Source: Xanthobacteraceae bacterium (GTDB lineage: Bacteria > Pseudomonadota > Alphaproteobacteria > Rhizobiales > Xanthobacteraceae). From it: a DNA stretch of 64,000 nucleotides. Positions 1 through 9,136 of the stretch are shown in pieces. A program made the translations under genes and the position numbers. Within the stretch, counting starts at the first letter, position 1; each line of letters begins with the position of its first letter. The DNA lies in contig JANINJ010000107.1 in the NCBI GenBank assembly GCA_024508855.1, positions 1 to 64,000 of the forward strand, in the 5' to 3' direction. The notes beneath the pieces are model-generated. The model searched no databases and was not told the DNA's origin. It saw only the letters and a list, made by a program, of their open reading frames with translations.

Positions 1-48
1 CGATGGTGCCGGTCCGTAGACAAGCCACCAACCTCCTGGAACTCGCAG

Positions 49-765
49 ATGCGTTTTTCGTCCCTCGGCGCTCTGCCGCCCGGCGTCCGGGTGTATGCCG
101 TCGGCGATATTCACGGTCGCGCCGATCTGCTTGCCGATATCGTCGATCGAATCGAGTCGGACATTCGAAGACGTCCGATCGAGCGAGCCATTGAAGTCTA
201 TCTCGGCGATTACATCGACCGCGGCCCCGATTCAAAAGGCGTTATCGACCAACTTGCCGTCCGCATGGTCAGACACGGCGCGGTTTGCCTGCGCGGCAAC
301 CACGAAAGCGTCTTCGAGGGATTTCTCGCCGATCCCAACATCTTGCCGCACTGGATCCAGCTTGGCGGGCTCCAAACACTTGCATCATATGGATTATCGT
401 CACGCAGTTCCGACATCGGAGCGGCCATCGCGCTACAGCGATCGCTGCGGATGGCACTGCCACGAACGCATCAACTGTTCTTGCAATGCCTGCAGAACAC
501 GTTCTTCTGCGGCGACTTTCTGTTCGTACATGCGGGAATTCGCCCAGGCGTGCCATTCAATGAGCAGAATCCGCATGATCTGATCTGGATACGCGAGGAT
601 TTTCTCTCCTCCGAGCAACAGCACGGAAAAATCGTGGTGCACGGCCACACACCCGTCCCGCATCCAGATATCCGGCACAATCGAATCAATATTGACACCG
701 GCGCGTGGCGCAGCGGCGTGCTCACATGTGTCGCAATTGAGGCTTCGAGCGTTCTCGTCCTTTAA
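49..765 (+). CDS. PPP-family metallophosphatase (serine/threonine phosphatase-like)
   Basis: This 238-residue protein carries the metal-binding signature of the calcineurin-like PPP phosphatases in the right order: GDIHG near residue 18, GDYIDRG near 50, GNHE near 82 and a late VHGHT motif. These residues bind the two metals that hydrolyse phosphomonoesters. Length fits small bacterial PrpA/ApaH-type phosphatases. It has no signal peptide and should be cytosolic. It stands just upstream of the polysaccharide export genes but is separated from them by a hairpin, so it may be its own unit. It could reverse phosphorylation by the nearby tyrosine autokinase, since no Wzb-type phosphatase is seen; that is an inference. 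The substrate is unknown. Confidence 0.85.
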   Translation: MRFSSLGALPPGVRVYAVGDIHGRADLLADIVDRIESDIRRRPIERAIEVYLGDYIDRGPDSKGVIDQLAVRMVRHGAVCLRGNHESVFEGFLADPNILPHWIQLGGLQTLASYGLSSRSSDIGAAIALQRSLRMALPRTHQLFLQCLQNTFFCGDFLFVHAGIRPGVPFNEQNPHDLIWIREDFLSSEQQHGKIVVHGHTPVPHPDIRHNRINIDTGAWRSGVLTCVAIEASSVLVL

Positions 766-825
766 CGGCTTGCTTCTGAAGACCCGCGCAAACTTTTACA
801 AGATACTCTTGATGTGAGTTTATGA

Positions 826-860
826 GTTCCCGGCGACGGTCGTTCGCAACGGGAACTTTT
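826..860 (+). terminator. Probable Rho-independent terminator after the phosphatase gene
   Basis: GTTCCCG (826-832) pairs with CGGGAAC (850-856), the loop contains a further GCGA/TCGC pairing, and TTTTCTT follows directly. It lies between the phosphatase stop and the export gene. It could instead act as an attenuator for the export operon. Confidence 0.5.
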
Positions 861-946
861 CTTCACATTTTTTTGCCGTGTTTCGTCGCCTTACTCCGCC
901 GCGACGCGATCGCGTCACTCCTCTTAACTCATTCGATGTGGGCGAC

Positions 947-1522
947 ATGGTGCAACGACATCTCCTCTTCCTGTTCTGCTGTGCTGTCGTGTCCTGGAGT
1001 TTGATGACGATCACTGCACCAACCGCTTTTGCGGCTGAACGTGTTGCTCACGCGTCACCATCGCCAAACTATATCCTGGGTCCCAACGACAGAATTCGGG
1101 TTAAGGTTTATGGCGAACAGGACATCACGGGCGAATACGAGATCGATAGCTCGGGAAACGTTTCAATTCCACTTGCAGGACACATAAAAGCCGCAGGACT
1201 TACGACGCGGCAAGTTGAACGCGCTATCGTGTCGGCGCTCTCGAAGGGAATCGTGCGCGATCCGCGCGTCAACGTCGAGGTCGCCGCCTATCGGCCATAC
1301 TATATTCTTGGCGAGGTAAAGAAGAGCGGTGAATATCCTTATCGGAACGGCCTGACAGTCCTGGATGCAGTGGCAAGCGCTGGCGGATTCACCTACCGCG
1401 CGAACGAGGACAAGGTCTATCTTCGCCGATCGGGAAGCGCGAGAGAAGAAGTATACCCATTGACCGCACCGGTGCTGGTTTATCCGGGCGATAATATTCG
1501 AATTCCAGAGCGTTACTTCTAA
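947..1522 (+). CDS. Polysaccharide export protein, Wza/GumB family
   Basis: From ATG 947 the protein has 191 residues and begins with a clear signal peptide (hydrophobic core, cleavage near AFA-AE). An in-frame ATG at 878 would put 23 polar residues before it, so 947 is preferred; GTGGG lies about 6 bases upstream. The mature part opens with the typical YILGPNDRIRVKVYGE poly-export motif, followed by a SLBB segment (YYILGEVKKSGEYPY). This family forms the periplasmic/outer-membrane channel for capsule or exopolysaccharide and works with a Wzc-type co-polymerase, which is encoded three genes on. It is shorter than Wza (about 380 residues), like GumB/ExoF-type short forms. No lipobox Cys is visible at the predicted cleavage site. 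Confidence 0.88.
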   Translation: MVQRHLLFLFCCAVVSWSLMTITAPTAFAAERVAHASPSPNYILGPNDRIRVKVYGEQDITGEYEIDSSGNVSIPLAGHIKAAGLTTRQVERAIVSALSKGIVRDPRVNVEVAAYRPYYILGEVKKSGEYPYRNGLTVLDAVASAGGFTYRANEDKVYLRRSGSAREEVYPLTAPVLVYPGDNIRIPERYF

Positions 1523-1796
1523 TGAACGCGCAGAATTCAGTTCTCGAACTGCACGTCGCACACGGTTTCATTCTGCATTATCGGAGTCGCCATACTGTCG
1601 TCGTTATGCGGTGCAACATACGAATGATGCGAACTCGTCTTCACCATCAATCGCGTGTCTGTATGACGAGGCCTTGGCAAATCGAGTAGCCGCCGCTGCT
1701 TCAATGAGCAGAGTTTGATGCTTCTCTGAGCAATGCTGAAGAATTCAATGCCGATGACTTCCATCATGCAGGGCTATTCGCTGCAGGGCACGCTGG
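1523..1796. other. Intergenic region between export protein and beta-barrel genes
   Basis: No gene, tRNA or convincing terminator is seen in these 274 bases. They may hold a promoter for the downstream genes, but no clear -35/-10 pair could be picked. Confidence 0.4.
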
Positions 1797-3140
1797 ATGA
1801 AATGTGTTGTTGCGTACATCGGGGTCGCTGGCCTGTTGCTGACCTTTTCATCGCGGTCGGATGCACAGGTGATTCCGCCAACGGGCCTCTTGGTCGAACC
1901 ACCGTGGAATGCCCAACGTGTCTTTGAACCGTCACCACTACCGGAGCTGACCGACCGGAATAACAGCGAAGAGGTTCCGCCAGAGGATATGCCGGTGATG
2001 AAGCGACAGCAGCCTGGATACGAGCCCGTCGGAATCCGTTCCGGCTCCTGGATGTTCAACCCCGCGTTGACGTCCGGGCTGCTCTACGACAGCAACGTGT
2101 TTTCCTCCAATACGTTCAAACGTTCAGACATCGCAGCGGTGTTTGCGCCGTCCCTGCGTGCGCATACGCTGTGGGAGCAGCACGGCATTGATCTGAAGCT
2201 CGATGCCGAGTCGATTAATTACAGGCAAAATCCAGGTCTTGACCAGACCAATGCTCAGTTGCGTGGCAGCGGTTGGGTAGATATCACCCACGACCTCGTT
2301 TTGCTGACAAGCTTCCAGATCGCGCATCTCAACGAAGGCGTTGGCACATTAAGCTCCCCCGTCAACGCTGTGCAGCCCACGCCCTATGATCTCATGTCCG
2401 GCGATGTGACGCTGCGTAAGGAGTTCAATCGCCTCACCACCTCGTTTGGCATGGGCGTCGATTCCTATAACTACGGATCGACCCGGGCACAGGATGGAAC
2501 GATCATCAACCAGGACGGGCGAGACGGACAGATCTATACTGTTCACGGCCGCGTCGACTACGCCTTCTCGCCTAAATTGGGATGGTTCACGGCCGTCGAG
2601 GGCAACGAGCGCAACATCCGCGGTACGCCCGGACATAGTCTGGATTCCCAAGGCTATCGCGCGCTATCGGGATTTACGATCGCATTCACCCACTTGATTA
2701 GCGGCGAATTCGGCGCCGGTTATGCCCAGCAGGACTTTGTCGATCCGACCATCGGCACAATCGCGGGGCCAGCCTATCGCGCGATGCTGATGTGGCGTCC
2801 GACACGACTGGTCGACGTTCATTTCAAGGCGGAACAGATCGTCACCCAAACGTCTGACACCAGTGCGACCGGTGTTCGAGCCGACGCTATTCAGGCCGGG
2901 GTTGACTATGAATTTCGGCGCAACGTCATCGTTTCAGTCAGCGGCGGGTATGAGAAGGACCGCTTCTTTGGGCAAGCGCGGAACGATACCGTCACGACCA
3001 CTGATTCCCGCATTAAATACATGTTGAACAGATTTGGCGCCGTCTCACTGTTTCACCGCTATACGCAGCGCAATAGCAATATTCCCACCTTCAGCTTCGA
3101 CAAACACCAGGTAGGGATAAATGTTACAGCGCAGTTCTGA
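1797..3140 (+). CDS. Outer-membrane beta-barrel protein (putative BBP2-type porin of an EPS locus)
   Basis: This 447-residue protein has an N-terminal signal peptide (cleavage near SDA-QV) and then alternating hydrophobic/polar strands to the C terminus. It ends in a beta-signal-like stretch (HQVGINVTAQF, terminal Phe), as in proteins inserted by BAM. The segment NPALTSGLLYDSNVFSS resembles the beta-barrel-porin-2 family often encoded in alphaproteobacterial exopolysaccharide clusters. It probably helps carry the polymer across the outer membrane with the Wza/GumB-like protein. No good ribosome binding site is visible before ATG 1797. Its 3' end overlaps the kinase gene by 20 bases, suggesting translational coupling. 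The family call is from pattern and context only. Confidence 0.75.
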   Translation: MKCVVAYIGVAGLLLTFSSRSDAQVIPPTGLLVEPPWNAQRVFEPSPLPELTDRNNSEEVPPEDMPVMKRQQPGYEPVGIRSGSWMFNPALTSGLLYDSNVFSSNTFKRSDIAAVFAPSLRAHTLWEQHGIDLKLDAESINYRQNPGLDQTNAQLRGSGWVDITHDLVLLTSFQIAHLNEGVGTLSSPVNAVQPTPYDLMSGDVTLRKEFNRLTTSFGMGVDSYNYGSTRAQDGTIINQDGRDGQIYTVHGRVDYAFSPKLGWFTAVEGNERNIRGTPGHSLDSQGYRALSGFTIAFTHLISGEFGAGYAQQDFVDPTIGTIAGPAYRAMLMWRPTRLVDVHFKAEQIVTQTSDTSATGVRADAIQAGVDYEFRRNVIVSVSGGYEKDRFFGQARNDTVTTTDSRIKYMLNRFGAVSLFHRYTQRNSNIPTFSFDKHQVGINVTAQF

Positions 3141-5433
3141 TCTGTCTCACACTTCTCTTGACGAGCCGGCGACATCGTTTCCGGAATCCGGTACGCAGCC
3201 AGCGGTCGACCTCGCACAACTCGTCCGCATTTTGCGGCGGCGGTGGAAAGTGATTGCGATCACGACCCTGTCGTTGATGTCCCTTGCGCTCGCCTATGTT
3301 CTTGTTTCGCCCACACTCTATACCGGGACGGCGACAGTATTGGTCGACCCTCGTCGTGCGAACGTCGTCGATCCCAATCAGAATGTGCTGACAAATTTCG
3401 GAACGGACGATGCGACCATCGATAGCCAAGCGCTGCTGATTCAGTCCATTTCGATCCTGCGCGGTGTCGTCGATGATTTGAAGCTTACAACCGATCCGGA
3501 ATTCGGACCCAGGCCCAGACTGCTTGACCCCATTCTTCGTCTGTTCGCAAGCAGCGGACCGAGTGACGGCGCCAATCCGGAAGACCGCACCCGCGCGGCA
3601 ACCATCTACCTGCTGCAGAAGCGCACGAAAGTCGTGCGGCAGGGAACGACGTTCCTGGTCGATATCAATGTCAATTCCGAGGATCCCCGGAAGGCCGCCG
3701 CAATCGCCAATGCAATTGCAAAGCGATATTTCGAAGAACAGGTCCGCGCCAAAAACGACTCCACCAAGATCGCCGCGACATGGCTGAACAAGCAGATCGG
3801 TGAGTTGAAGGCTCGCGTCGTCGCGTCGGATCGGGCGGTGCAGGATTATCGCGCGGCAAACAACCTCTCGGTGGCTCAAGGCGTCACGGTCAACGATCAG
3901 CAGATCACCGATCTGAATAACAAGCTGATCTCGGCCCGCACACAGACCGCCGAGGCCAAAGCGAAATACGACCAGGTCCAGCTGTTGGCGAAATCCGGCG
4001 GAGATCCCGGCGGCATCAATGCAGCGATCTCGTCGGATATGATCACAAAGTTGCGTACGCAGTATGCCGACATCGCCAAGAACGAGGCCGATCTCCTCAG
4101 CCGGTATGGCCCTCGCCATCCGCAGGTCGCAAATGTTCGCGCTCAGTTGCGCGACACGCAGAAGCTCATCAATGACGAAATCAAGCGCATCATCGAAAGC
4201 ACGAAGCATGATTACGACGTTGCGCGTTCGCGGGAGGCTTCACTTCAGCAAAGTCTCGATAAGCTGCAAGACATATCGAGTTCGTCCGGGCAGGCGATGG
4301 TCCGCCTGCACGAATTGCAGCGAGAGGCCGACGCGAACCGCACGCTCTACGAGTCCTATCTGGCGCGATACAAGGATACTGCAGCGCAGGAAAGCCTCGA
4401 GATGCCGGACTCCCGCATCGTCACGAGTGCGAGCATTCCGGTCCTGCCGTCATTGCCAAAGACAAAGCTGATTCTCGGATTCGCTCTCCTGCTCGGGCTC
4501 GGCGGCGGATCGCTGATCGCCTTCCTGATCGATTATCTCGACCGGCGCGTAAAGACTCTCGAACAGGCGGAAGCCATCTCCGGAGTACCTGCCCTCGCAG
4601 CCATTCCCCTCATCGGCGCTCGCGAGATTGCGCGGCGCGCTCAGCGCGGACGGAAGGAGCTGGCGCAATACAATCCGCGAACCATGCGGCTGCTTCCACC
4701 TTCGTTACAGTCGCCGCTCGCGCGTTATGCGATCGACGAACCGGGAACTTTTTTCGCGGAAGCCATTCGAACGGTACGGTTGTCGATCCAGCGCACCCAG
4801 CGCTTCGAGCCGATCAAAACCATCCTCGTGACTTCAGCACTGGATGGCGAAGGAAAAACCACCCTGGCAGCCAATCTCGCGGTATCGCTCGCCTCGCTGG
4901 GCATCAAGACGCTTTTGATCGACGGCGATCTCCGCAATCCTGAACTGACCCGCTCGCTCTGTCCGAATTCCGGCGCCGGGCTGCTGGAGGTGGCGACGGG
5001 ACAGATCCCGCTGGAGCAGGCATTGCTGCTCGATCGCAGCACCGGTCTCTCGATTTTACCATCAGCGGCCATGAAAGATCACAATACGATCACTGAATTA
5101 ATGTTTTCTCAACAGATGAGCGATCTTCTCGATCGCCTTCGCCAGCACTTCGAACTGATCATCATCGACTCTCCTCCGCTCGTTCCTTTAGTTGATGGGC
5201 GGGCTCTTGCGGAGATATCTGATCGCATCATTCTCGCGCTGGCATGGGACCAGACTCCTGAAGACGTGGTCACTCACACGATCGATCTTCTGTCTCCTGT
5301 TTATGATCGACTTCTCGGTACCGTGCTGACTCGCGTCGACCTGCGCCGGCTGCGGTTTTATGACTACTATCGCAGCTCGGCTTATCTCAAGCCTTACGGC
5401 GTTGCTGGACTTGACTCAGGGGCGGCGGCATGA
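3121..5433 (+). CDS. Polysaccharide co-polymerase / tyrosine autokinase, Wzc/GumC family
   Basis: The 770-residue protein has the full architecture of a proteobacterial BY-kinase. A Wzz domain starts with a membrane helix near residues 43-63, a long coiled-coil periplasmic part follows, a second membrane helix lies near 440-462, and a cytoplasmic P-loop kinase completes it. Walker A (DGEGKTT) is near residue 577, Walker A' (LLIDGDLRNP) near 600 and Walker B (LIIIDSPP) near 680. The C terminus has a tyrosine cluster (FYDYYRSSAY, about residue 745) that is autophosphorylated in this family. It controls chain length and export together with the Wza-like channel and the Wzy/Wzx proteins encoded here. 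Confidence 0.93.
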   Translation: MLQRSSDLSHTSLDEPATSFPESGTQPAVDLAQLVRILRRRWKVIAITTLSLMSLALAYVLVSPTLYTGTATVLVDPRRANVVDPNQNVLTNFGTDDATIDSQALLIQSISILRGVVDDLKLTTDPEFGPRPRLLDPILRLFASSGPSDGANPEDRTRAATIYLLQKRTKVVRQGTTFLVDINVNSEDPRKAAAIANAIAKRYFEEQVRAKNDSTKIAATWLNKQIGELKARVVASDRAVQDYRAANNLSVAQGVTVNDQQITDLNNKLISARTQTAEAKAKYDQVQLLAKSGGDPGGINAAISSDMITKLRTQYADIAKNEADLLSRYGPRHPQVANVRAQLRDTQKLINDEIKRIIESTKHDYDVARSREASLQQSLDKLQDISSSSGQAMVRLHELQREADANRTLYESYLARYKDTAAQESLEMPDSRIVTSASIPVLPSLPKTKLILGFALLLGLGGGSLIAFLIDYLDRRVKTLEQAEAISGVPALAAIPLIGAREIARRAQRGRKELAQYNPRTMRLLPPSLQSPLARYAIDEPGTFFAEAIRTVRLSIQRTQRFEPIKTILVTSALDGEGKTTLAANLAVSLASLGIKTLLIDGDLRNPELTRSLCPNSGAGLLEVATGQIPLEQALLLDRSTGLSILPSAAMKDHNTITELMFSQQMSDLLDRLRQHFELIIIDSPPLVPLVDGRALAEISDRIILALAWDQTPEDVVTHTIDLLSPVYDRLLGTVLTRVDLRRLRFYDYYRSSAYLKPYGVAGLDSGAAA

Positions 5434-6869
5434 CACCGCGGCGCACGATGCGCCCTGCACTACCCGGTGCTCCCGCGATGAGGCAAGCAACCTTTCCGGT
5501 TGGCGAACGGTATCCGGGAACAACGAGACTGTCACCGTTGCAGCGTCGCAGGTCTGCAGTGGTGCGCAGCTCGCCTATCGATATTGCCATCGCTGCTCTG
5601 ATGCTTGGAGCTGTGATCGTCACATTCACGGTTTCGCCAGCGATGCTGACGAACTGGCACATTCACTATCTTACGGCTGGCGGCATCTTTCTCGAGAAAG
5701 TACATCCGGCAACCTATTTGACATTTGCGGCGCTCACGCTGCTATTGATCCGGCACGGAAATCCGGTTGGCGAACTCAGCCGGATGCTCTCCGAAGCAAA
5801 ACTGTTCCTTCTATACCTGTTCTGCTGGCTGTTTCTGCTGGTTCAGGTCGTCGTACTTAACCGCCCGTTCACAGTCATTATCGACACCTTTCTCCTGCCG
5901 GTCGCCCTTTGCCTTGTTATATGGCAACTCACGCCATTCCAGCGCCGGCCATTGATCTGGGCGCTTCATGCGACCATGCTCTTGAACGTCGCATTGGGCT
6001 ACTTCGAATACGTAACGGGGCATCGCCTGTTTCCGCTGACGCTCGGCAGTGTTCTTGTGGTCGGCGAATGGCGATCGGCAGCTCTACTCGGACATCCGCT
6101 GACGGCATCGGGCATCGTTGCCGGCTATATTATTGCGCTGTTGCTGCGCCCGCAGATTTGCCCTCGGCCTGCGCTTCGCCTGCTGATCATCACGCTCTGT
6201 CTCGGCTCGATGATGGCTTTCGGCGGCAGAACCGCGCTCGTTTGCGTGCTTGTCGTTATCGGCACGATTTTTCTACTGACGGGACTGAACCTTCTAAAAG
6301 GCAGTCGCACGCCGCTGCTTAACGTGATCCTTGCAATGTGCGTGCTGTTCGCACTCGGCATGGGAATATTCCTTGCCCTTAACCTAGGCATCTTTGACAA
6401 GATGCTGCTGCGTTTCTCGTCCGACAAGGGCAGCACACTGGCGCGTTATGCGACCTTCAGCTTTCTTTCCCACCTCGACTGGTACGAGCTGATTCTCGGG
6501 CCGAACCCGGTGCGGGTAAACGCGCTCCAGACCCAACTGGGTCTCAACTACGGCATCGAGAATTTCTGGATTTCATGCGTCGCTCAGTTTGGACTCGTTC
6601 ATACGATCCTGTTGACGATAGGTCTGGCCGGCTTCCTGATAGAGATGCTTCGCCGCGCGCACCGCGCAGCTTGGGTCATCACGATTCTGATGTTCACCAT
6701 CGCGCTGAGTTCGGTCAGCTTCTCGTCAAAGAGCATCCAACTAGCTCAATTCGTTATTCTGATAACGTTGCTTCTGCCGCGGACGCCCGCTCGTCAGCCG
6801 TTGCAGCACTCACCGAATGCGCGGCCCCGCGGCCTTCAGCAGCAATCTCTAGCCCGGAATATCGCATGA
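5430..6869 (+). CDS. O-antigen ligase/polymerase-like membrane protein (Wzy family)
   Basis: This 479-residue protein has about ten to twelve hydrophobic segments and a larger periplasmic loop near residues 330-370, the layout of Wzy polymerases and WaaL ligases. The start overlaps the kinase stop as ATGA (5430-5433), indicating coupled translation. Position between the co-polymerase and a glycosyltransferase favours a polymerase that joins lipid-linked repeat units in the periplasm. Sequence is poorly conserved in this family, so polymerase versus ligase cannot be separated here. Confidence 0.78.
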   Translation: MTPRRTMRPALPGAPAMRQATFPVGERYPGTTRLSPLQRRRSAVVRSSPIDIAIAALMLGAVIVTFTVSPAMLTNWHIHYLTAGGIFLEKVHPATYLTFAALTLLLIRHGNPVGELSRMLSEAKLFLLYLFCWLFLLVQVVVLNRPFTVIIDTFLLPVALCLVIWQLTPFQRRPLIWALHATMLLNVALGYFEYVTGHRLFPLTLGSVLVVGEWRSAALLGHPLTASGIVAGYIIALLLRPQICPRPALRLLIITLCLGSMMAFGGRTALVCVLVVIGTIFLLTGLNLLKGSRTPLLNVILAMCVLFALGMGIFLALNLGIFDKMLLRFSSDKGSTLARYATFSFLSHLDWYELILGPNPVRVNALQTQLGLNYGIENFWISCVAQFGLVHTILLTIGLAGFLIEMLRRAHRAAWVITILMFTIALSSVSFSSKSIQLAQFVILITLLLPRTPARQPLQHSPNARPRGLQQQSLARNIA

Positions 6870-7963
6870 CCATCTACGTCGACCACACGCATCTCGGACG
6901 GCACGTGACGGGGCTCGAACGGATCACCCTTGAATTGTTCTCGCCGGCGGCCCTGGCTCCCTTACCAGTAGTTCCGGTCAAAGCAAGCGGGACGGCGAAA
7001 ATGATCGCAACGCAGACGTTGGGCCTACCGTTTCGGCTGGCCACCTCGTCATCGTTATTACTATGCCCAGGCTTCCCACCAACGCCGCTTCTGCGTCCGT
7101 TCGCGGCCCGCGTGCTTCCCTATATTCATGACATCTTTCTGCTGTCCCGCCGCGCCGACCTCAATCCGCGCGCCCGCCTCTATATGGCGCCGCCGTTTGC
7201 CCTGGCCTTGCGCACCTATCCGCGATTCCTGGTCAACTCGCTGGATACCAGAAACAAGCTGTCCCGATACTGTCGCCCCGATTCTGAAATCGTACCGTAT
7301 CGCCCATCCGTTCGAAACGTATTCGATCTCGAATCCGACGGCCGGGATTCGCGCGACGATGACGCTCCATCCCTGCGGCTGGTCGCCCTCGGCACGGTTG
7401 AACCGAGGAAGAATTTCATGGCTGCGGCGGACATTCTCGATGCATTGCGCGCACTTGGATATACCAACGCAACGCTGGAGATCATCGGCCGCGCCGGATG
7501 GGGTGAGGACTGGTCCCGATTGGCACATCGCCCCGGTGTAACGTTGCATGGATATCAGTCGGCCGAACGCGTGAAGGAAATCCTGGAGCGCGCCGATGTC
7601 CTCCTCTGCACATCCCACGAAGAGGGACTCGGGCTCCCACTGCTTGAAGCCCAATATGCCGGTCTGCCTGTCATCGCTCCCGATGGCGCGATTTTTCACG
7701 AAGTCCTGGATCGATCCGGCATCTTCGTCGACACCAATGATCCCGCGGCCGCCGCTGAGAAGATTGCCGGCGCGATGTCATCTCCAGCCTGGCGCTCAGG
7801 CTACGCAGCGCTCGGGGCTCGCAACCTGCATCGCTGGAACGCGCTGGCGGCCGCCGATCGTTCCATCGTCATCGATCTCATCGCTCGACTGGCACACGAC
7901 CGGACGCCGTCGCATGCCGGGTCCACTCGTCATGATCAAACCGATACCAGCTTCGCCCCATGA
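6866..7963 (+). CDS. Glycosyltransferase, GT4 family
   Basis: The start at ATG 6866 overlaps the previous stop (ATGA), giving 365 residues. An upstream in-frame extension lies inside the Wzy gene and is rejected. The C-terminal half is a Glycos_transf_1 domain with LVALGTVEPRKN opening the donor domain and the EEGLGLPLLEA motif (E-x7-E) that binds the sugar nucleotide. It likely adds one sugar to the lipid-linked repeat unit at the inner face of the membrane. Donor and acceptor cannot be read from sequence. Confidence 0.88.
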   Translation: MTIYVDHTHLGRHVTGLERITLELFSPAALAPLPVVPVKASGTAKMIATQTLGLPFRLATSSSLLLCPGFPPTPLLRPFAARVLPYIHDIFLLSRRADLNPRARLYMAPPFALALRTYPRFLVNSLDTRNKLSRYCRPDSEIVPYRPSVRNVFDLESDGRDSRDDDAPSLRLVALGTVEPRKNFMAAADILDALRALGYTNATLEIIGRAGWGEDWSRLAHRPGVTLHGYQSAERVKEILERADVLLCTSHEEGLGLPLLEAQYAGLPVIAPDGAIFHEVLDRSGIFVDTNDPAAAAEKIAGAMSSPAWRSGYAALGARNLHRWNALAAADRSIVIDLIARLAHDRTPSHAGSTRHDQTDTSFAP

Positions 7964-8023
7964 GATGCATCTGCGTTCGCTAAATCCGCACGCTTTCGTA
8001 ACCTGTTCGTTAGGACCAACACC

Positions 8024-9136
8024 TTGCAAGATGCCAGGATCGCCACCCGTCATCTCGACGCCTTGCGGATCATCGCCGCCTGCGCCGTCGTGGTCCTGCA
8101 CTATTCAGATTATGTGAAAAACCAGGCTGCCGGCCATTTCATCTATGAACATGCGCAGCACTTCAATCTCTTCGTGGATTTGTTTTTCGTCATCTCCGGC
8201 TTCGTGATCGCAAGCCAATATCTCGGCAAGGTAGACAATGTACGAACCATCGGCCGCTTCCTGTGGCGCCGGCTCGCACGTATCTATCCGCTGCACCTTG
8301 CCACGCTTGCGTTCTACCTTGTCGTCGCCGCCGCCATTCAGGGCGATCTCGCTAGTACGGGTAATTCCGCGCGCTACCCGCTCTCGGACGTTCCGGCGCA
8401 GTTGCTGCTTCTCCATGCGCTGATCGGTCAGCGGCTCACCTTCAATTTTCCGAGTTGGTCGCTCTCTGCCGAAATGTTCTGCTACGTGATCTTTCCGCTT
8501 GTCGCGGTAGTGGCCGCGCGCCGGAGAGACTTGCTGCTACCACTGATAGTTATTCTGATCGTCGCCAATAGTCTTTTCGCGACGGCGACGGGCACCGGCC
8601 CATGGGCGGATTGGATCAATCACGGCGGCGTCTTTCGCGCCTTCCCTGCGTTCATTCTTGGCATGGCCTGCAGCCGATATCGCGACCGGATCGCACAGTG
8701 GCGCATTCCTCCCGCAGCGCTGACGATCGCATTGGCAGGATTTACTCTATTGGGTTGGTCGATTCCGAAAATGATGGCGCTCGGATGGATCTATCTCATT
8801 GCCGCGCTTGCGATCCACTGCGATTGCGCTGGACGCGACTCGCTCATGACGCGACTTCGCATCGCCCGTTGGTCGCCTCTCACCTATTCCTGCTACATGC
8901 TGCACATTCCAGTCGCGACCGTCATTATTACTCTCGGCGCTCGCCTCATGTCCGGGATCCCGGATCGAGAACTTGCATTGCTGCCCGCTGCAATCGCTGT
9001 CCTGGCTGTAGCGAGCGTCATTTCCTACCGCTATTTCGAAACACCTGCCCGGGATGCACTGAACGAGGCGTTCGATCGCTGGGACGCGCGTCGCGTCGCC
9101 ATTCCAGCCATGACGCCGGGAGGGGAATCCCGATGA
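8024..9136 (+). CDS. Acyltransferase 3 family membrane protein (first of two)
   Basis: The reading frame opens with TTG 8024 preceded by an AGGA element about ten bases upstream; the nearby ATG 8031 is out of frame. The protein has 370 residues. LDALRIIAACAVVVLHYS in helix 1 is the conserved start of the acyltransferase-3 family, with the catalytic-type His; FFVISGFVIA follows, and about ten membrane helices are present. Such proteins O-acetylate or O-succinylate surface sugars. It lies in the polysaccharide operon and overlaps the next gene by ATGA, so it likely decorates the exported polymer. Confidence 0.87.
   Translation: MQDARIATRHLDALRIIAACAVVVLHYSDYVKNQAAGHFIYEHAQHFNLFVDLFFVISGFVIASQYLGKVDNVRTIGRFLWRRLARIYPLHLATLAFYLVVAAAIQGDLASTGNSARYPLSDVPAQLLLLHALIGQRLTFNFPSWSLSAEMFCYVIFPLVAVVAARRRDLLLPLIVILIVANSLFATATGTGPWADWINHGGVFRAFPAFILGMACSRYRDRIAQWRIPPAALTIALAGFTLLGWSIPKMMALGWIYLIAALAIHCDCAGRDSLMTRLRIARWSPLTYSCYMLHIPVATVIITLGARLMSGIPDRELALLPAAIAVLAVASVISYRYFETPARDALNEAFDRWDARRVAIPAMTPGGESR

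Noticed and set aside
3124-4209. Minus-strand open frame (361 codons) inside the tyrosine kinase gene
   Set aside because: Antisense to the Wzz/coiled-coil region of a complete BY-kinase; no independent support.
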